NCBI GenBank assembly: GCA_036652735.1
Contig: JAVVVI010000037.1
Span: forward strand, 1-15,801
Direction of reading: 5' to 3'
DNA from: JAGOGN01 sp036652735
GTDB lineage: Bacteria; Bacillota; Clostridia; Lachnospirales; Lachnospiraceae
DNA length: 15,801 bases
In this document: one piece after another, positions 1 to 5,990 of the stretch
How the letters are laid out: each line of letters opens with the position of its first letter
Position numbering within the stretch: position 1 is the stretch's first letter
The notes under the pieces: model-generated
Told to the model about the DNA's origin: nothing
Database searches by the model: none
What the model saw: the letters and a program-made list of their open reading frames with translations, nothing else
Translations under genes and position numbers: made by a program

Positions 1-58
1 GTAACTGTTTCGTATTATTAAATTATACTAAATATAGAACAAATTAAGGAGATTTTCG

Positions 59-91
59 GTGAACTTATTGAGCCGAATACAACCTATATGA
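59..91 (+). CDS. Possible 10-codon leader peptide before the rlu gene
   Basis: A GTG codon lies 7 nt after a good AAGGAG ribosome site (46-51) and opens a ten-codon frame, MNLLSRIQPI. Its TGA stop overlaps the ATG of the next gene as ATGA (88-91). The rlu ATG has no Shine-Dalgarno of its own at a normal distance, so translation may be coupled through this mini-ORF. Alternatively the AAGGAG is used loosely and the peptide means nothing. No in-frame ATG, GTG or TTG lies upstream of position 88 before a TAA at 19-21. No function is recognised for the peptide. Confidence 0.35.
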   Translation: MNLLSRIQPI

Positions 92-987
92 AACGAGAAT
101 TTTATTATTCAGTCTCTGCTTCTGAAGATGGCTGCAGTGTAAAACACTTTTTGCAAAAACGAGGCTATTCCGCCGCCATCCTAACACATTTAAAAAAAAC
201 ACACTCCGGCATTCTAAGAGGGCACGACTGGCTACATATAAATGATGCCCTCTTCCTGGGGGATTGTGTACACATTACCATTGACGAGCCCCTCTCCTCG
301 CCTAATATTCTTCCAATTTATGTTCCCTTTCAAATTGTATATGAAGACGAGGATCTTCTGGTTATCGATAAGCCTGCTGATACACCGATTCATCCTTCTA
401 TCAATAATCATGAACACACCCTTGCAAATGGTGTTATGTACTACTTTCATAGTCAAAATACGCCATTTGTCTTTCGTTGTATTAATCGTCTGGACCGGGA
501 TACCACCGGTCTTACTATCATCGCTAAAAATATGTTAAGCGCTTCTCTTTTATCCGCGGCAATGAAACGCAGAGAGATTCACCGTGAATATCTGGCTGTT
601 GTGTCCGGAATTGCTCCTGACTTTGGCAAAATTACCGCTCCGATTGCCCGCGTCTCCACCTCTACTATTGAACGCTGTGTAGATGAACAATTGGGAGAAT
701 CTGCTGTTACATACTTTTATGTCAAAAAAAAAGAGTCTGTTTTACCAAACTCTTTCATTTGCCTGCTCTCTCTTTCCCTTGGAACCGGTCGTACTCATCA
801 AATAAGGGTTCACATGAACTCCATAGGGCATCCTCTATTAGGTGACTTTATCTATAACCCCTCTGATTCATTGCTCAATCGTCAAGCCTTGCATTCCTGC
901 CATTTAGACTTTTTACATCCTATAACCGGAAAACATCTGACCTTTGATTCTCCGCTTCCCGATGATATGGCAGCACTTTTTATGTGA
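88..987 (+). CDS. RluA-family 23S rRNA/tRNA pseudouridine synthase
   Basis: Predicted cytoplasmic RNA-modifying enzyme that isomerises uridine to pseudouridine. The N-terminal ~65 residues resemble a weak S4-like RNA-binding domain (KRGYSAAILTHLKK). The catalytic RluA domain follows from about residue 80: YEDEDLLVIDKPADTPIHPS, then the signature RLDRDTTGL at 134-142, where Asp136 is the expected catalytic residue, then GRTHQIRVHM near residue 230. The residue before the signature is Asn instead of the usual His. At 299 aa it has normal RluA/RluD length. It stands alone on the plus strand, converging with the thioredoxin-like gene 3 nt away. Family is certain; the target uridine (RluB/C/D-type or other) cannot be told from sequence. 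Confidence 0.93.
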   Translation: MKREFYYSVSASEDGCSVKHFLQKRGYSAAILTHLKKTHSGILRGHDWLHINDALFLGDCVHITIDEPLSSPNILPIYVPFQIVYEDEDLLVIDKPADTPIHPSINNHEHTLANGVMYYFHSQNTPFVFRCINRLDRDTTGLTIIAKNMLSASLLSAAMKRREIHREYLAVVSGIAPDFGKITAPIARVSTSTIERCVDEQLGESAVTYFYVKKKESVLPNSFICLLSLSLGTGRTHQIRVHMNSIGHPLLGDFIYNPSDSLLNRQALHSCHLDFLHPITGKHLTFDSPLPDDMAALFM

Positions 988-990
988 TTT

Positions 991-1224
991 TTATTTGCTG
1001 AGTATCGATTTTAATTTTTTAACACTCGCAACCTGTCCACTCACTACCAATGTTCCATCTATCATAACCGAAGGTGCACTCATAACACCAAGGGTAACGA
1101 TTTCAACTAAATCCTCTACCTTTGTTATGGATGCTTCCATTCCCAGTTCTGCTACTGCCTGTTTTACATTTTCATACAACTGGGTACAATGTTCGCATCC
1201 TGCACCTATAACCTTAATTTCCAT
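991..1224 (-). CDS. Small thioredoxin-like redox protein (TM0996/MTH895 type)
   Basis: A 77-aa thioredoxin-fold protein with an N-terminal active-site pair Cys10-Glu-His-Cys13 (GAGCEHCTQLYENV) and the typical SAPSVMIDG cis-proline segment near residues 49-57. This matches the family often annotated 'redox-active disulfide protein 2' or thioredoxin_3. Such mini-thioredoxins commonly sit beside ArsR regulators and COG0701 permeases. A role in thiol/metal(loid) redox handling is inferred. It is last in the minus-strand unit with the GTPase: its AGGAGG ribosome site (1232-1237) overlaps the GTPase stop codon, so the two are translationally linked. No signal peptide; cytoplasmic. Confidence 0.9.
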   Translation of the reverse strand: MEIKVIGAGCEHCTQLYENVKQAVAELGMEASITKVEDLVEIVTLGVMSAPSVMIDGTLVVSGQVASVKKLKSILSK

Positions 1225-1235
1225 TTGATTTCCTC

Positions 1236-2162
1236 CTAATTTTTTAATTCCATCTTTTCTTCCATAGTGGATGTCCAGGACTCAAATACCTTTTTTATGA
1301 TTTCAGGCCCTATTTTTGAAATAAATACAAGCTGTGATTCTTCTTTTTTATCGCATAATTTAAAATCAATCTTACTTCCAACCACATCCACTTGATTCCA
1401 ACCATCTTCCAGAAGAAAAAATCCTTTGATTCGATATGTGTCCTTCTTGATTAAATTTAATACTTGAATTAATTTTTCTTTTTCTACCCTGTCTTTGCAG
1501 GAAAGACTAATGGTCTTTGGTTTATTTTCTGCATTATTGGTCGTATCTTCCCCCTCTGCCCATGCATACTTTAACAAATCTTCCTGCAAAATTGAAAAAT
1601 CAAGATTTCCATTTTTGCATCGTTCTATTCTGCAGGCCGGATTTATACTACGAATTTCCTCTTCCAAGTCCTTAATCTGTTCTTCATGAATTAAATCCGT
1701 TTTATTAATCAGTGCTAAATGACAATGTTTCAATTGACGGTTTACGGTCTCTAAATCTTGTGCCTGTTCAAAAAAATTCACTCCATCCACTAGACAGATG
1801 ACCCCGGAGAACTCATAGACCTCTCCACTTAGAACCTTCACTGCGGAAAGAATCTCCTCTACGTTGGATGGGTCTCCCAGTCCGGAGCTCTCTACAAATA
1901 CATACTCCAGATTCATCTTTGCCAATTCACCCAAGGCTTCTATAAAGGAAAGCTTAAGACAGGAGCAAAAAATAGACCCTCTGTTAATCTCGACCATTTT
2001 TATGGTATCATCCCTTAAAATCCTTCCATCAATTCCTAGCTTTCCAAATTCGTTTTGTATGACACCAACCTTACTTACATCCATTTGAGTTAATAAGTGT
2101 GTTAATAATGTAGTCTTACCGGAGCCTAAAAATCCGGTAAGAACAAAAAGTTTTGTTTTCAT
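1236..2162 (-). CDS. COG0523/CobW-family GTPase, putative metallochaperone
   Basis: A 308-aa G3E GTPase. It shows the Walker A loop GFLGSGKTT (10-18), QNEFG (36-40), ESSGLGDP (91-98), CLVDG (123-127) and the guanine-specificity NKTD (153-156). A CobW_C-like region fills the last ~90 residues. COG0523 proteins are GTP-dependent metal chaperones or insertases (Zn, Co and others). The usual GCICC metal site is altered: the aligned stretch reads GSIFCSC (62-68), keeping Cys66 and adding Cys68. It is the first gene of the minus-strand unit with the mini-thioredoxin, and divergent from arsR and the permease. A GAGAGGA ribosome site precedes the ATG by about 9 nt. The metal or metalloid served is unknown. 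Confidence 0.9.
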   Translation of the reverse strand: MKTKLFVLTGFLGSGKTTLLTHLLTQMDVSKVGVIQNEFGKLGIDGRILRDDTIKMVEINRGSIFCSCLKLSFIEALGELAKMNLEYVFVESSGLGDPSNVEEILSAVKVLSGEVYEFSGVICLVDGVNFFEQAQDLETVNRQLKHCHLALINKTDLIHEEQIKDLEEEIRSINPACRIERCKNGNLDFSILQEDLLKYAWAEGEDTTNNAENKPKTISLSCKDRVEKEKLIQVLNLIKKDTYRIKGFFLLEDGWNQVDVVGSKIDFKLCDKKEESQLVFISKIGPEIIKKVFESWTSTMEEKMELKN

Positions 2163-2192
2163 TTAATCCATTCCTCTCTTCTCTTTTTTTCT

Positions 2193-2221
2193 ATTGTAAT
2201 CATTGTATAGATGAATGTCAA
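2193..2221 (-). promoter_or_regulatory. Sigma-A promoter for the GTPase-thioredoxin unit
   Basis: Read on the minus strand: a consensus TTGACA -35 (2221-2216), a 17-nt spacer and a TACAAT -10 (2198-2193), about 30 nt upstream of the GTPase ATG. The -35 lies inside the left copy of the palindromic operator. Confidence 0.72.
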
Positions 2222-2227
2222 TCTATA
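2206..2227. promoter_or_regulatory. Left operator copy, ArsR-type palindrome over the GTPase -35
   Basis: TATAGAT and ATCTATA are perfect 7-bp arms around an 8-nt centre. Read on the minus strand, its core ATAGATTGACATTCATCTAT matches the right copy at 16 of 20 positions. It contains the -35 box of the minus-strand promoter, so binding should repress. Assignment to the adjacent ArsR-family protein is inferred from position and from the size and AT-rich arms typical of ArsR/SmtB operators. Confidence 0.6.
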
Positions 2228-2235
2228 ATATATTT

Positions 2236-2259
2236 ATATATTGACATATGTCTATGTAT
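2236..2259. promoter_or_regulatory. Right operator copy, ArsR-type palindrome over the arsR -35
   Basis: An imperfect 24-bp palindrome (10 of 12 pairs) with a perfect GACATATGTC core at 2243-2252. It covers the -35 TTGACA of the plus-strand promoter and resembles ArsR/SmtB operators. The likely ligand is the product of the next gene, making the arsR-permease unit autoregulated. Confidence 0.65.
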
Positions 2260-2269
2260 GTTTTATAAT
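2241..2269 (+). promoter_or_regulatory. Sigma-A promoter for arsR-permease
   Basis: Perfect TTGACA -35 (2241-2246), 17-nt spacer, perfect TATAAT -10 (2264-2269). A start site near 2276 would give a roughly 20-nt leader before the ArsR ATG, with an AGAGAGG ribosome site at 2281-2287. Such an ideal promoter implies that control is by repression. Confidence 0.85.
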
Positions 2270-2295
2270 GAACAGGAAAAAGAGAGGTAAATAAA

Positions 2296-2592
2296 ATGAA
2301 TTCTAATACGATTGCTTTAATATGCCGGGCTTTGGGAGATCCCAATCGCCTGCAAATCATTCAAATGTTGTCCGGTGGTGAAAAATGTGCCTGCAAGCTC
2401 TTGGAAAAATTTGAAATTAGTCAGCCAACGCTTTCCCATCATATGAAAATACTATGTGACTGCACACTGGTCACCACACGAAAAGAAGGAAAATGGTCCC
2501 ATTATTCCCTTGACTATGCTGTTTTTTTTGAATTTTTATCTTTTTTCAAAGACTGTTTGGAAGAAAAGGAGGGTGAAACTTCATGTCACTAA
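2296..2592 (+). CDS. ArsR/SmtB-family metal(loid)-sensing repressor
   Basis: A 98-aa winged-helix protein: ALGDPNRLQIIQML at the start of the fold, then a recognition helix ISQPTLSHHMKIL (41-53), then the wing with TRKEGKWSHYSL (61-72). The pair Cys31-Ala-Cys33 (GGEKCACKLLEKF) sits where ArsR proteins bind As(III)/Sb(III) through ELCVCDL; further cysteines are at 10, 54, 56, 87 and 97. Family knowledge suggests that an inducer metal(loid) releases it from DNA. It is first in an operon with the permease, whose start overlaps its end by 10 nt. A thiophilic inducer (arsenite-like) is suggested by the CxC, but zinc, cadmium or another metal cannot be excluded. Confidence 0.92.
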   Translation: MNSNTIALICRALGDPNRLQIIQMLSGGEKCACKLLEKFEISQPTLSHHMKILCDCTLVTTRKEGKWSHYSLDYAVFFEFLSFFKDCLEEKEGETSCH

Positions 2593-3587
2593 TTGGATCC
2601 TTTATTCAGAATCAACTCCTTGGTATGCATTGGCTGCAGCAATTAATTAAATCCTTCTGTTCTTTTATTGGTTTGGATATTCACAGCCGAATAGGTGAAA
2701 GCGTTATTTTTTTCTTTTATGACACCATCAAAATCTTTCTGCTGCTATCCATTTTAATTTTTATAATCAGTTATGTGCAAAGTTATTTTCCGCCGGAACG
2801 TACCAAGAAAATATTGGGTAGATTTCATGGACTTACCGCAAATTGTCTGGCTGCCCTTCTTGGTACCATTACACCCTTTTGTTCCTGCTCTTCCATTCCA
2901 TTATTTATCGGTTTTACCGGTGCCGGTCTTCCACTGGGGGTTACTTTTTCGTTTCTGATTTCTTCTCCACTGGTGGACCTGGGTTCTCTGGTTCTACTCA
3001 TGAGTGTGTTTGGATGGAAGATCGCCATTGCTTACGTAATCGTTGGTTTACTTCTGGCAATTCTTGGTGGCAGTCTCATTGAACGATTGCATTTATACAA
3101 CTATGTGGAAGATTTTGTAAAAAAAGTGGGAGCATCCGATTTAGCATTGCCAAACCTTACGATCTCCCACCGCATTCACTTTGCCATAACTCAAGTAGGA
3201 AGCACCCTTAAAAAAGTCTTTTGGTACGTTCTGCTTGGTGTTGGTATTGGTGCACTGATCCATAACTGGATTCCAACAGAGCTTATTCAAACAATTCTTG
3301 GCAGCAAGAACCCATTTTCCGTTATTCTTGCCACCTTGGTTGGTGTACCCATGTATGCTGATATCTTCGGCACCCTTCCCATTGCAGAAGCTCTCTTCCT
3401 AAAAGGAATTGGACTTGGAACCATTTTATCGTTTATGATGGCAGTTACTGCACTCTCACTGCCTTCTCTGATTTTACTGCGAAAAGCTGTAAAGCCCAAA
3501 CTACTGGCCGTATTTATCTCGATTGTTACTGTAGGTATTATTCTCATTGGATACTTTTTTAATTTTTTCCAGTCAATTTTCTTTTAA
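2583..3587 (+). CDS. COG0701/DUF318 permease (ArsP/YraQ-like), putative metal(loid) exporter
   Basis: A 334-aa integral membrane protein with about eight hydrophobic segments in two halves. The first half carries the family signature TPFCSCSSIPLFIGFTGAG (97-115) with Cys100 and Cys102, followed by SSPLVD. The second half has GVPMYADIFGTLPIAEAL. Both fit the COG0701 permease family, which includes the organoarsenical exporter ArsP and the uncharacterised YraQ and YcgR groups. AGGAGG at 2567-2572 precedes the ATG, inside the end of arsR, giving coupled translation. Export of a thiol-reactive metal(loid) is inferred from the ArsR partner and the CxC motif; the substrate is not known. The stop overlaps the trpS stop tail to tail. 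Confidence 0.88.
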   Translation: MSLIGSFIQNQLLGMHWLQQLIKSFCSFIGLDIHSRIGESVIFFFYDTIKIFLLLSILIFIISYVQSYFPPERTKKILGRFHGLTANCLAALLGTITPFCSCSSIPLFIGFTGAGLPLGVTFSFLISSPLVDLGSLVLLMSVFGWKIAIAYVIVGLLLAILGGSLIERLHLYNYVEDFVKKVGASDLALPNLTISHRIHFAITQVGSTLKKVFWYVLLGVGIGALIHNWIPTELIQTILGSKNPFSVILATLVGVPMYADIFGTLPIAEALFLKGIGLGTILSFMMAVTALSLPSLILLRKAVKPKLLAVFISIVTVGIILIGYFFNFFQSIFF

Positions 3588-4588
3588 CGAATCCGTTCCG
3601 GAAACCCTACTTTTTTCTGTACCTTACGTAGGGTTTTTCCGGCATAATATCCTGCCTTTTCCGCATTTTCTTTAATAATGGAATCTACAAATGTTTTTTC
3701 CTGTGATAATTCATTGAACTTTTCCTGAATTGGGCGCAAGGTCTCTGCCACAGTCTCACCTACTGCAATCTTTAACTCTCCGTATCCAAGTGATTCAAAT
3801 TCTGAAACTGCGGCATCGGTTGTCTTACCGGTACAGGAACAATAAATATCTATTAAATTGCGAATTCCGGGTTGGCTTTCACAATAGCGAATTTGTGCCT
3901 CGCTGTCTGTTACTGCTCGTTTGAATTTTCGCATAATTGCATCCTTATCATCTGTCAGATAAATGCTGGCGTTTATATTATCATCTGATTTTGACATCTT
4001 CTTATCCGGATTCTGCAAGCTCATAATTCGTGCACCTGTTGTACCCACATAAGCCTCCGGAACTGTAAACACATCTCCATAAACCGCATTGAATCTTTGT
4101 GCAATGTCTCTTGTAATTTCAAGATGCTGAAGCTGATCGTTACCAACCGGTACTACATCGGCTTGATAGAGTAGAATATCCGCTGCCATTAACACAGGGT
4201 AGGTATATAATCCGGCATTAATATTATCCGCATTTTTCTGACACTTATCTTTAAACTGAGTCATACGATTTAATTCACCCATATAGGTAAAACAACTTAA
4301 AATCCAAGAAAGTTCAGCATGTCCCGATACATGGGACTGATAATAAATACAATTTTTCTTTGGATCCAAACCTGCTGCTATATAAAGCATCAACAGATTT
4401 CTGGCCCGTTTTCTAAGTTCTGCCGGATCCTGTCTGATTGTGATGGAATGTAAATCTACCACACTGTAAAAACATTCATATTCATCACTTAATGTTACCC
4501 AGTTCTTCAATGCTCCAAGATAATTACCAAGGGTAATGGTTCCGGTTGCCTGCATTCCACTAAATAAGACCTTTTTATTATCAATCAT
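3584..4588 (-). CDS. trpS: Tryptophanyl-tRNA synthetase
   Basis: A class Ic aminoacyl-tRNA synthetase that charges tRNA-Trp in the cytoplasm. Its 334 aa is the normal bacterial TrpS length. The ATP site is visible as the HIGH-equivalent TITLGNYLG (17-25) and KMSKS (197-201), with VVPVGNDQLQHLEITRD (145-161) in between. It lies 31 nt behind the DUF5662 gene on the same strand, with its own AGGGGAAG ribosome site, so it is probably the last gene of the traX-DUF5662-trpS unit. No T-box leader or tryptophan-rich leader peptide is seen upstream. Its stop codon overlaps the convergent permease stop in a shared TTAA. Confidence 0.97.
   Translation of the reverse strand: MIDNKKVLFSGMQATGTITLGNYLGALKNWVTLSDEYECFYSVVDLHSITIRQDPAELRKRARNLLMLYIAAGLDPKKNCIYYQSHVSGHAELSWILSCFTYMGELNRMTQFKDKCQKNADNINAGLYTYPVLMAADILLYQADVVPVGNDQLQHLEITRDIAQRFNAVYGDVFTVPEAYVGTTGARIMSLQNPDKKMSKSDDNINASIYLTDDKDAIMRKFKRAVTDSEAQIRYCESQPGIRNLIDIYCSCTGKTTDAAVSEFESLGYGELKIAVGETVAETLRPIQEKFNELSQEKTFVDSIIKENAEKAGYYAGKTLRKVQKKVGFPERIR
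3598..3642 (+). terminator. Candidate terminator hairpin for the permease transcript, inside trpS
   Basis: Eleven bases past the permease stop, AAACCCTAC (3602-3610) and GTAGGGTTT (3628-3636) form perfect 9-bp arms around a 17-nt loop. CCGG at 3598 and 3639 extends the stem past a 2-nt bulge. The short stem is followed directly by five T's on the plus strand. The weak points are the long loop and the T-run partly used in the stem. It lies wholly inside trpS codons. Confidence 0.42.
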
Positions 4589-4619
4589 TTTTCTTCCCCT
4601 CTTCTCGTTCCAATGTATT

Positions 4620-5150
4620 TTATTTTTTAAGTAGTTCCTGTTTTATATACGCAAAGGTCTCTTCTTCTCCATAATTAGAGAGTCTTTGCAGCAAGGTCTC
4701 CAAAAGTGCCATGCTTTCTTCATGAATTACATAATAATTCTTTCCCATTTCATAATACTTTAGTGCACTGCTATCCGTATAGGCGTTGCCCTGATAGACT
4801 TTTGCTGCACAAATCCGGTCCACAAACATCTCTACCACATACCGCACCGGCATCTTCATTCCAGCCAATGCTTTATCTTTTACCCCGGAATAATCAATCC
4901 AATACTCATAATGATGTTTGTTTCTACCCTTATGGTGAAGCCATGCGGAAGAATATCCTTTGTCCCTGCGCTCCGCATTATTGGGACTCATGGTTCCCTG
5001 ATAATATTTACACCCCGGGAAAAATTCCGTTGGAGAATATTTAGATAAATCATGCAGAAGTCCCTGACGGTACAACCCCACTTTAAAACATCCCTTCATA
5101 ACTAGATTTCTGTGTTTTGTTATTGTGTGGAAATGACGAAAAATGTTCAT
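4620..5150 (-). CDS. DUF5662 family protein, HD-like
   Basis: A 176-aa soluble protein matching the DUF5662 family as I recall it. Conserved-looking blocks are KHRNLVM (12-18), LLHDLSKYSPTEF (31-43), WLHHKGRNKHHYEYW (70-84) and MPVRYVVEMFVDRICAAKVY (100-119). The order His13, His33-Asp34, His79/80, Asp111 resembles an HD-superfamily metal site, so a metal-dependent hydrolase is possible, but no activity is established and none is claimed. AGGAGG lies 7 nt before the ATG. It sits 43 nt behind traX and 31 nt ahead of trpS on the same strand, which suggests cotranscription. Confidence 0.8.
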   Translation of the reverse strand: MNIFRHFHTITKHRNLVMKGCFKVGLYRQGLLHDLSKYSPTEFFPGCKYYQGTMSPNNAERRDKGYSSAWLHHKGRNKHHYEYWIDYSGVKDKALAGMKMPVRYVVEMFVDRICAAKVYQGNAYTDSSALKYYEMGKNYYVIHEESMALLETLLQRLSNYGEEETFAYIKQELLKK

Positions 5151-5193
5151 TCTTTCCCTCCTTTGACTGTTACCATACTATGCAGATCCCCAT

Positions 5194-5859
5194 TCAGCTG
5201 TATTGAAGTATACTATATAGAATCAACAAATGCAGGGGATAGAACAGGTAGAAAAACCAAGTCATGGATGGTCCTTTTTTCCCATTATACAACCAAAGTG
5301 GAATAATAGAAAGGCTTGCTGCTGCCTGCTGCGGTTGAAATCCACATCCAATAAAATTTGCTGCTGAAAATAGAAGTAATTTTTTTGCTTTATTTTTACG
5401 CATAAAATAAAAAATTAAGATGAATAGAATACCCATTGCATCATAATCACATTTTATCCCAATTGCAACTGCCAGAATTCCTATAATCATCAGGAACTGT
5501 ATCCATTCTTTCTTACAGTAAGTCAAACAATCCAAAAGTAGAAGTCCTAAAAATAATGTAAAGAACACATTCTGGTGCTCCCAATAAAAAAAAGTCTGAT
5601 AAAATGCCAGGTCAAATGGAAGCTCTGATAAAAGTGCAAACAAAAAAAGTCTTACTTCATAGGCTCTTACATTGTGGGTGTGTACAAATCCCTCCACCAG
5701 CAAAAAGCAGAAAATAGGAAATGCAAGTCTTCCCAAATAACGCAAAATTACAATTTGCGGAAATAAAATGGCACCACAATGATCCAAAACCATTGCAAAA
5801 ATTGCAATCATTTTGAGTTGAAAACCACTGCAGCCCATTTGATGTTCTGATACATCCAT
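5194..5859 (-). CDS. TraX-family membrane protein, putative acyltransferase
   Basis: A 221-aa polytopic membrane protein with about six to seven hydrophobic segments. It matches the TraX family: LKMIAIFAMVLDHCG (15-29), RLAFPIFCFLLVEGFVHT (44-61), SELPFD (78-83), HQNVFFTLFLG (95-105), CDYDAMGIL (137-145) and a C-terminal FYPLHL. TraX of plasmid F acetylates the pilin N-terminus. Chromosomal homologues in Firmicutes are common and their substrates are unknown. No conjugation genes are nearby, so an F-type role is unlikely here. GGAGG lies 6 nt before the ATG. It is first in the unit with DUF5662 and trpS. Confidence 0.87.
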   Translation of the reverse strand: MDVSEHQMGCSGFQLKMIAIFAMVLDHCGAILFPQIVILRYLGRLAFPIFCFLLVEGFVHTHNVRAYEVRLFLFALLSELPFDLAFYQTFFYWEHQNVFFTLFLGLLLLDCLTYCKKEWIQFLMIIGILAVAIGIKCDYDAMGILFILIFYFMRKNKAKKLLLFSAANFIGCGFQPQQAAASLSIIPLWLYNGKKGPSMTWFFYLFYPLHLLILYSILQYS

Positions 5860-5892
5860 AAATTCCTCCGGTAAAAATTACATATGATTCTT

Positions 5893-5921
5893 ATTATATC
5901 CATTATTGTATGAAATTTCAA
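5893..5921 (-). promoter_or_regulatory. Sigma-A promoter for the traX-DUF5662-trpS unit
   Basis: Minus-strand TTGAAA -35 (5921-5916), 17-nt spacer, perfect TATAAT -10 (5898-5893), about 33 nt before the traX ATG. The 131-nt gap from accDA holds this promoter but no convincing terminator for the fatty-acid operon. Confidence 0.75.
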
Positions 5922-5990
5922 CCAGAACAATTTCTGAACCTGAATTCTATTGATTTATTCGTCTTCTTTTTTTCCCACTTTGAGGGTTCC

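Noticed and set aside
1..30. TATACT at 24-29 as a promoter for rlu
   Set aside because: The position for a -35 would be bases 1-6 (GTAACT), a poor match, and the upstream sequence is missing.
970..1010. Hairpin CAGCA...TGCTG with T-runs between rlu and the thioredoxin gene
   Set aside because: A 5-bp stem with a loop of about 20 nt or more; too weak to call a terminator.
2216..2246. 31-bp inverted repeat with TGTCAAT / ATTGACA ends as one large operator
   Set aside because: Its arms are simply the two divergent -35 boxes with their flanking operator halves. The two separate 20-24 bp palindromes explain the pattern better.
2825..3082. Overlapping open frames on both strands within the permease gene
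   Set aside because: Shadows of the permease frame: no family features and no promoter or ribosome site.
4589..5193. T-box or tryptophan-rich leader controlling trpS
   Set aside because: The gap before trpS is only 31 nt and the gap before DUF5662 43 nt. No T-box core or leader peptide with repeated Trp codons is present.
5194..5859. TraX as a sign of a conjugative element
   Set aside because: No other transfer, integrase or relaxase gene is seen, and chromosomal TraX homologues are common in Firmicutes.
5922..5990. Possible terminator after accDA (CAGAA-ATTG-TTCTG, and AGGG-AA-CCCT near the stop)
   Set aside because: Stems of only four or five base pairs, without a T-tract following on the minus strand.
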